Program-made: the position numbers and the translations under genes
Shown here: positions 7,047 to 10,930 of the stretch, piece by piece
How the letters are laid out: each line of letters opens with the position of its first letter
Position numbering within the stretch: the first letter of the stretch is position 1
Origin: Candidatus Methanophagales archaeon
Lineage (GTDB): Archaea; Halobacteriota; Syntropharchaeia; Alkanophagales; Methanospirareceae
Direction of reading: 5' to 3'
Assembly (NCBI GenBank): GCA_003601795.1
Contig: PIXU01000098.1
Coordinates: 1 to 10,930 of the forward strand
Length of the DNA stretch: 10,930 nt
Notes under the pieces: model-generated
The model's database searches: none
Seen by the model: the letters and a program-made list of their open reading frames with translations, nothing else
What the model was told of the DNA's origin: nothing

Positions 7047-7065
7047 AAAATGATAAAATCATTTT
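7047..7065 (-). terminator. Candidate terminator hairpin downstream of hicA
   Basis: AAAATGAT-AAA-ATCATTTT is a perfect 8-bp stem with a 3-nt loop starting 7 nt after the hicA stop. Read on the minus strand it is followed by TTAATTT. The stem has only two G-C pairs, so it is a weak candidate; archaea also terminate at simple T-runs. Confidence 0.35.
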
Positions 7066-7071
7066 GTATAT

Positions 7072-7305
7072 TTATCTCAACTCATTGAATTCCTCAACAG
7101 TTATCCCAAAATCATCTATGATACTTTTCAATGTCTTCCGCTTGATGATTTTACCTGCGTGTCTTGGTATCACAGTATGTCGCCCGTCACTTACTCTACG
7201 CCAGACTTCATGACTGCCCTTTGCCTGCCTATAAAACGTAAATCCAAGCTTTTTGGCAACCTTGATAACTTCTCTATCTGTTACAGCGGGGAGCTTTTTA
7301 TTCAT
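7072..7305 (-). CDS. hicA: HicA-family toxin (mRNA interferase)
   Basis: This 77-residue protein has the HicA double-stranded-RNA-binding-like fold pattern: VTDREVIKVAKKLGFTFYRQ (8-27), then KGSHEVWRR (29-37) with the conserved histidine at 32 expected in the active site, then HTVIPRHAGKIIKRKTLKSI. HicA proteins cleave mRNA and slow growth when not bound by HicB. The start overlaps the hicB stop by four bases (ATGA), so the two are translationally coupled. The antitoxin comes first, the reverse of the E. coli hicAB order but common elsewhere. All landmarks are present and the gene looks functional. Confidence 0.9.
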   Translation of the reverse strand: MNKKLPAVTDREVIKVAKKLGFTFYRQAKGSHEVWRRVSDGRHTVIPRHAGKIIKRKTLKSIIDDFGITVEEFNELR

Positions 7306-7553
7306 GCGTTTACCGGCACAACTAATTCCACTTTGAATATATCCAACGCACTGACAACTTCCGCTTGGTCCGATGTCAACGCCCCCAATTCCGCTCGACT
7401 TTCAAGATGGATTCGGATAATATCCTGAATGTTCTCCAATGCTTCTAAGTAGGTCTCCCCCTCTGCATGACATCCCTGCAGGGCTGGGCACGTAGCAAAA
7501 TATCCTCCTTCCTCGCATGGTTCAATTATTACTCGGGCCCTGTATTTTTTCAT
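7302..7553 (-). CDS. hicB: HicB-family antitoxin
   Basis: This 83-residue protein has the HicB partial RNase H-like fold: ARVIIEPCEEGGYFATCPALQGCHAEGETYLEALENIQDIIRIHLE. It should bind and neutralise HicA. The remaining C-terminus (ESRAELG to VVPVNA) is short and shows no clear helix-turn-helix or ribbon-helix-helix domain, so autoregulation by DNA binding is uncertain. It is the first gene of the pair. Everything upstream of its ATG belongs to repeat element C, so its promoter seems to be repeat-derived. Confidence 0.9.
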   Translation of the reverse strand: MKKYRARVIIEPCEEGGYFATCPALQGCHAEGETYLEALENIQDIIRIHLESRAELGALTSDQAEVVSALDIFKVELVVPVNA

Positions 7554-7680
7554 TGTATATAAAGTATAACTTCCTTCTATTTAAGACACTGATTTACACT
7601 GAATTTTTTCTTTCTTTTGCTGGGCTGGCTGGACTATTTTTAACGGCATTGATATTTTCATCTGTGTTAATCTGTGTCGA
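7552..7680. repeat. Intergenic inverted-repeat element C
   Basis: The left arm (7552-7606) contains 25 nt identical to element A and ATTGTATATAA shared with element B, followed by the 10-nt units CACTGATTTA and CACTGAATTT. The short right arm (7659-7678) has TCTGTGTTAATCTGTGTC, inverted relative to the left arm. The centre is unrelated to A and B and includes a GCTGGGCTGGCTGG run. It lies between the ATP-grasp stop and the hicB start, leaving almost no other intergenic sequence. Confidence 0.72.
7554..7590 (-). promoter_or_regulatory. Repeat-derived promoter of hicBA
   Basis: On the minus strand the sequence is GTCTTAAATAGAAGGAAG, then TTATACTTTATATACA, then the hicB ATG. The TTAAATA box centres about 29 nt before the ATG, as expected for an archaeal TATA box driving a leaderless mRNA. 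The whole stretch is shared with repeat elements A and B. Promoter activity is inferred from position and composition. Confidence 0.45.
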
Positions 7681-7689
7681 AAGAACAAT

Positions 7690-8859
7690 TTATTTTCTTG
7701 CTCTCACACCCGCTTTTATACGCTCGGCATTGCTCATCGCTTCAGCAACCGCTTCTTCTCTACTATCGCCAATCCCTATTCCAGTGGCAATGGGTTCTCC
7801 CTGCTTTACAATTCTGCCTTTTTCTGGAATGTCCACTATTCCTTGCACATCCCTATCTAAATTCCCCATCACTACCCCTTCTTGTCTTGCAAACACAATC
7901 GTTTTTGCAGCATATCTTTTCGCTTCCACTCGTTCTACGAGTAGATCCCCTCTTACCGCTTTCATAGACGCATCAACTAAATTCAAATTTAGACCTGTGG
8001 AAAGCTCAACGGTGTCCAGGCTTCCTTGAAACCGTGGGTTCACTTCTATTACGAAAGGTACATCGTCAGTAACAACAAAATCAATCCCGTTAGAGCCTAC
8101 CAGCCCTAATTCAGTCGTTAAGAACTCGGCAATTTCACACATCCGCTCTGAAGATTTTGTTATAAATGGGGAGATGTTCCCGCAGTAGGCAAAGGGTCCG
8201 GGAGCGTAAACCGAATCCAGACCTATCAACTGCTCATTCACGGATACCGAAATCGCTTCATGCTCGGTTGAAATGAGCGATACCGAGGCATGCGTTCCAT
8301 TTATGTATTCCTGGAATAAGAAATCAGGAAAAAGTTTAGCCCAGTGAATCAACTCCTTTTCATCAATACAAAAGAAGTTAGCCGTTCCCCCACCGCCATA
8401 AACGGGTTTTGCCACCACGGGATAGTGAAAGTCTTTCAGTTTCGCTTTTTCTTTTTCTTCTCCTTCCGCTATTTCTCTGCCAGTATAGCTAAGAGGATGT
8501 GGGATACCTAAATCGTCTAATCGCGATGAAAGCCATGCTTTATTCGATACTTCTCTTGTCTTTTTCGGTGTGTTCCCCACTATCTTTTTCCTATCCTTAA
8601 CCGTTAAGAACCCGAAATCCGCACTCTCAAACCCTGAGCCTATAATTATACCGTCAGCTTCTTCTATCTCCGATTTAAGGTGTTTGACGTCGGCGTGAAG
8701 CTGAAGCGGATTCAGAAGGAAATATCTGGTGGCACATCTCCTCGTATCTACGTCACCAAAAGAATCGGCAGCAGACATCTCATAGCCCGCTCTGCTGCCG
8801 GAGCATACGATATGCCTGGCGGAATATCCTATTGCCAATATTTTTGTTATCTCGTGCAT
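7690..8859 (-). CDS. ATP-grasp ligase, COG2232-type
   Basis: This 389-residue protein has the full ATP-grasp order. An N-terminal Rossmann-like part begins ILAIGYSARHIVCSGSRAGY (7-26) with DSFGDVD. The central ATP-binding part has VVAKPVYGGGGTANFF (148-163) and FQEYINGTHASVSLIS (182-197). The metal/ATP site has GSNGIDFVV (255-263) and FVIEVNPRFQGSLDTVE (269-285). Such enzymes join a carboxylate to an amine or thiol through an acyl-phosphate. CGNISPF and the RHIVCS opening point to the uncharacterised COG2232 group of methanogens and methylotrophs, where it is linked by context to methanofuran or tetrahydromethanopterin metabolism; the substrate here is unknown. A TATA-like AAATTTATC lies 29-37 nt before the ATG. 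The stop is immediately next to repeat C. Confidence 0.82.
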   Translation of the reverse strand: MHEITKILAIGYSARHIVCSGSRAGYEMSAADSFGDVDTRRCATRYFLLNPLQLHADVKHLKSEIEEADGIIIGSGFESADFGFLTVKDRKKIVGNTPKKTREVSNKAWLSSRLDDLGIPHPLSYTGREIAEGEEKEKAKLKDFHYPVVAKPVYGGGGTANFFCIDEKELIHWAKLFPDFLFQEYINGTHASVSLISTEHEAISVSVNEQLIGLDSVYAPGPFAYCGNISPFITKSSERMCEIAEFLTTELGLVGSNGIDFVVTDDVPFVIEVNPRFQGSLDTVELSTGLNLNLVDASMKAVRGDLLVERVEAKRYAAKTIVFARQEGVVMGNLDRDVQGIVDIPEKGRIVKQGEPIATGIGIGDSREEAVAEAMSNAERIKAGVRARK

Positions 8860-8915
8860 TTTTCACGCGGTGTTCAATTTACAAGAGATAAATTTGAGGT
8901 CATAGCTCGTTGGTG

Positions 8916-9599
8916 CTACGTAAAGTATTTAGGAATGCTTTTATACACTAAATCCACCCTTACTGTTTTCCCTTCCATCTCTTCTTTTTCCTTGACCTCC
9001 ACTTTCTTCCCCATGCCCCACACTATCATTTCGTTTTCTATATGCCCTGCTATTATTTTATAAGGAGCTGCAAGAACGTCATAATTCGTGCCTCCATCTA
9101 TCGGTCCTTCTGTTGAATACGGTACAAGAAACTCGTATGGGCCGTTAGATATTGTTGTTTGCGAGTATATAAATTCTCTTCCCTGGTTTGTGGTTATATT
9201 TGTCACTATCGCAACTATGGAACCATTAGGAGCACTTCCTTTTATTCTCGCTCCTTTTACGTATTCAAAAACCTTTACAAAGCTCATGGGGGAGATAAAA
9301 GAAGGAGTCCACCTGAACAAATCAGGATTTTTTGGACCTTGAAAACCACGATGAAGCTCCTGCTCAAATGCTAATAATTTCTCGGTGTAATTCATCCCCC
9401 TATAACTTTTCCATGCCTGCACGTCTTCTGTTGTGGCATTAAAAACAACATGAGGAAACATATATTTGGAAGACACATACACTAATCTGTAATGACGTAG
9501 TGGTTTCGTGTGAAAAGGCATAATAGAGGATGATTTTCCAACGTATTCTCCTTTGTATATTATCTCTCTTCCATCGAACATGTGCAGCCTCGTTACCAT
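8916..9599 (-). pseudogene. aglB: aglB fragment: C-terminal domain of oligosaccharyltransferase
   Basis: The 227 residues match only the soluble C-terminal end of archaeal AglB/STT3, the enzyme that transfers lipid-linked glycans to asparagine in surface proteins. Recognisable parts are MVTRLHMFDGREI (1-13), HYRLVYVSSKY (36-46), VKVFEYVKGARIKGSAPNGS (108-127), TNITTNQGREFIYSQTT (133-149) and YEFLVPYSTEG (155-165). A full AglB is several times longer; the multi-spanning membrane part and the catalytic motifs are absent. The frame stays open upstream of the nominal ATG 9599 through ACG, AAC, ATC, TAC, CTA to a TGA inside the insertion sequence, so the break coincides with its left end. The N-terminal half is not found on the other side of the element. 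The fragment is unlikely to glycosylate anything. Confidence 0.75.
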
Positions 9600-9609
9600 C
9601 GTGTTGATG

Positions 9610-9637
9610 TATAGTCAAGGCTTTAAATAATAGGACA
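9610..9637 (+). repeat. Left terminal inverted repeat of the IS630 element
   Basis: It starts TATAGTCAAGGCTTTAAATA and ends GGACA. Its first 11, a middle block of 7 (AAATAAT) and a last block of 5 (GGACA) match the other end exactly. Confidence 0.85.
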
Positions 9638-9650
9638 ATAATATGATTTT

Positions 9651-10663
9651 ATGGAGTTGAAAGACATCAATCTAGAAGAGTTAGAGAAAAGATATAAAAG
9701 AGAGAGAGAAACGGAAAAATAAAAGAGCGTTTGCATTACCTTCTCTTATTGAAAGAAGGCTACAAGGATAGAGACATAGAAAAGATATGCCACACTTCCA
9801 AGAGTAGCGTCTCTTTCTGGCATTGTAGATTCAAAGAAGAAGGCTTTGAAGGGCTTTGTGATAAGAAAGGAAGGGGAAAGAAGGCTAAGTTGAGTGAAGA
9901 AAACTTAAAAGAGCTATATTTAATCCTAGATAAGCCTTACACGATGGAAAATGGATATACAAGAGGTTGGCAAACAAAAGATGTGCAGATATTGATCAAG
10001 TCGAAATTTGGGGTTTTATATGGATCGAGGCATATTCGCAGGATTATTTCAAATTTGGGTTTTGTTCGTTTGGTTCCAAGACCAAGGCACAAACGCAGAA
10101 ATCAGAAGGATGTTGACGAGTTCAAAGAGCAGTTAAAAAAAAACTCGAAAGTTTGGATAAAAACGTAGTGATTATCTGCATGGATGAGGCTCATTTTACA
10201 GTTGATGCGGACAGGCGTAAATGTTGGGCTCGTAAAGGGACAACACCGATTGTCTACATGAATGGTTCGAAAGAGGCAATAAATGTGGGAGGCGCTCTAA
10301 CAGGGCATGGAAAGTTCCACTACCAAGAAATGCGTCATCAGACTAAAGAGGAAGTGTTAAAATTTGTAAAAAGGATGCCCCCAGCGTTATAAGAACGTGT
10401 TGTTCATTTTTGACCGAGCAACCTGGCACAAAAATAATCTTGTTGTGGGCTATTTCAAAGAGAGCAAGGGTACAGTTGATTACATGTTCTTGCCAACAGG
10501 TGCTGCCGATATTGACCCCGTTGAAGAGTGCTGGCGTCAGACACGTGAAAATAAAACGGCTAATACTACCCATGATACTATAGAAGAACTACGAACTTCG
10601 CTAAAATCCTTCTGGAATAAGCAACCTTTTACACTGGATCTGTCCAATTATTTGTGCCCTTGA
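9651..10663 (+). pseudogene. IS630-family transposase with three frameshifts
   Basis: The reading frame starts at ATG 9651 (MELKDINLEELEKRYKRERE) and is spread over several frames. A -1 shift in AAAAA at 9715-9719 avoids TAA 9720 and leads to IKERLHYLLLLKEGYKDRD with the N-terminal helix-turn-helix (DIEKICHTSKSSVSFWHCRF). A second -1 shift in the nine-A run 10135-10143 gives LKKKLESLDKNVVIICMDEA. A +1 shift in CCCCC at 10378-10382 gives MPQRYKNVLFIFDRATWHKN. The catalytic triad is recognisable: Asp in CMDEAHF, Asp in IFDRATWHKN and Glu in DIDPVEECW. The stop, TGA 10661, lies in the right terminal repeat. As written it cannot give a full transposase without recoding; decay, sequencing error or slippage are all possible. 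The DDE assignment is firm. Confidence 0.85.
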
Positions 10664-10668
10664 CTATA
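10641..10668 (-). repeat. Right terminal inverted repeat of the IS630 element
   Basis: Read on the minus strand it starts TATAGTCAAGGGCACAAATA and ends GGACA. It contains the transposase stop codon. Confidence 0.85.
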
Positions 10669-10930
10669 CATGAGGATAAGGAAAAGGACTTGAATAAAAT
10701 CGCTGGTTATGTTATCTTTTATCCTGATAGGCATATAGTGTCTATTGCAGTGCATCCTGCGTACAGGAGAAAAGGGATAGGAACCGAGCTTGTGGAGGAG
10801 GTATTGAATGTAACGAAAGGTAATGCGAGTGTAGAAGTCCGAGAGAGCAACGAAGTGGCAAAGGAGTTTTATATGCATTTAGGCTTCTTCCTGCAAGCTA
10901 TAATCCCAAAGTATTATGGTGACGAAGATG
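10669..10930 (+). pseudogene. rimI: RimI-like GNAT acetyltransferase, 5'-truncated, runs off window
   Basis: The plus-strand frame from the right end of the insertion sequence reads HEDKEKDLNKIAGYVIFYPD, then VSIAVHPAYRRKGIGTELVE, then NEVAKEFYMHLGFF and IIPKYYGDED. RRKGIG after SIAVHPAY is the acetyl-CoA pyrophosphate-binding motif A of GNAT enzymes, and the whole resembles the archaeal RimI family that acetylates protein N-termini. The usual first 40 or so residues, before the (V)AGYV strand, are missing and replaced by the element; the frame continues back into it to a TTG at 10660. No promoter or Shine-Dalgarno site for a new start is visible, so expression is doubtful. The C-terminus is beyond the window. 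RimI is the best guess, but another GNAT is possible. Confidence 0.7.

Larger units (their letters stand above)
9610..10668 (+). mobile_element. IS630-family insertion sequence
   Basis: A 1059-bp element is bounded by 28-nt imperfect inverted repeats (23 of 28 match) and carries an IS630/Tc1-mariner-type DDE transposase. Both ends read TATAGTCAAGG going inward, and the match extends outward as ATG, so ATGTATAGTCAAGG appears at 9607-9620 and, inverted, at 10658-10671. IS630 elements duplicate a TA target; TA is present at both ends but cannot be told apart from the repeat. The left flank is a truncated aglB and the right flank a truncated rimI. Confidence 0.88.

Noticed and set aside
7517..8029. 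170-residue plus-strand frame
   Set aside because: It is a shadow of the ATP-grasp gene plus repeat C; the minus strand carries clear catalytic motifs.

Overview
The window looks like a chromosomal segment of a methanogen-related archaeon, possibly an ANME or other methane/alkane-cycling lineage; that placement is inference. The support is gene content: an archaeal-type HisRS, a HisA/HisF-related TIM barrel of the kind found in methanogens, a COG2232-type ATP-grasp ligase, the C-terminal domain of an AglB oligosaccharyltransferase and a RimI-like acetyltransferase. AT-rich TATA-like boxes about 25-35 nt before start codons, mostly without Shine-Dalgarno sites, agree. Base composition is moderate and varies by region.

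Layout. 1-797 (-): the N-terminal 265 residues of a radical SAM protein. 826-992: intergenic repeat A. 981-1724 (-): HisA/HisF-related protein. 1791-4182 (+): a two-gene type II restriction-modification cassette, made of an SPPY-motif DNA methyltransferase and a CfrBI-like endonuclease, visibly more AT-rich than its neighbours. 4231-5574 (+): hisS, whose last codons lie in repeat B (5526-5841). 5876-6859 (-): purM. 7072-7553 (-): a hicB-hicA toxin-antitoxin pair. 7552-7680: repeat C. 7690-8859 (-): COG2232-type ATP-grasp ligase. 8916-9599 (-): only the C-terminal part of aglB. 9610-10668: an IS630-type insertion sequence with a frameshifted transposase. 10669-10930 (+): a rimI gene without its 5' end, running off the window.

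Three points stand out. First, the three repeats share arms built from about 10-nt units and form inverted repeats around unrelated centres. They abut genes so closely that they supply the stop codon of the HisA-like gene, a C-terminal tail of hisS, and the apparent promoter of hicB. Second, the insertion sequence joins two genes that have both lost their 5' ends, which a simple insertion cannot produce; a deletion, recombination between copies, or a misassembly at a multicopy element is needed. Third, CCWWGG, the site of the prototype CfrBI enzyme, was found only once by hand in the whole window, and that copy is inside the insertion sequence.

Functional themes: housekeeping (hisS, purM), probable one-carbon or cofactor-linked enzymes (HisA-like, ATP-grasp, radical SAM), and accessory DNA (restriction-modification, toxin-antitoxin, repeats, IS630). 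No tRNA, rRNA or CRISPR array was seen.
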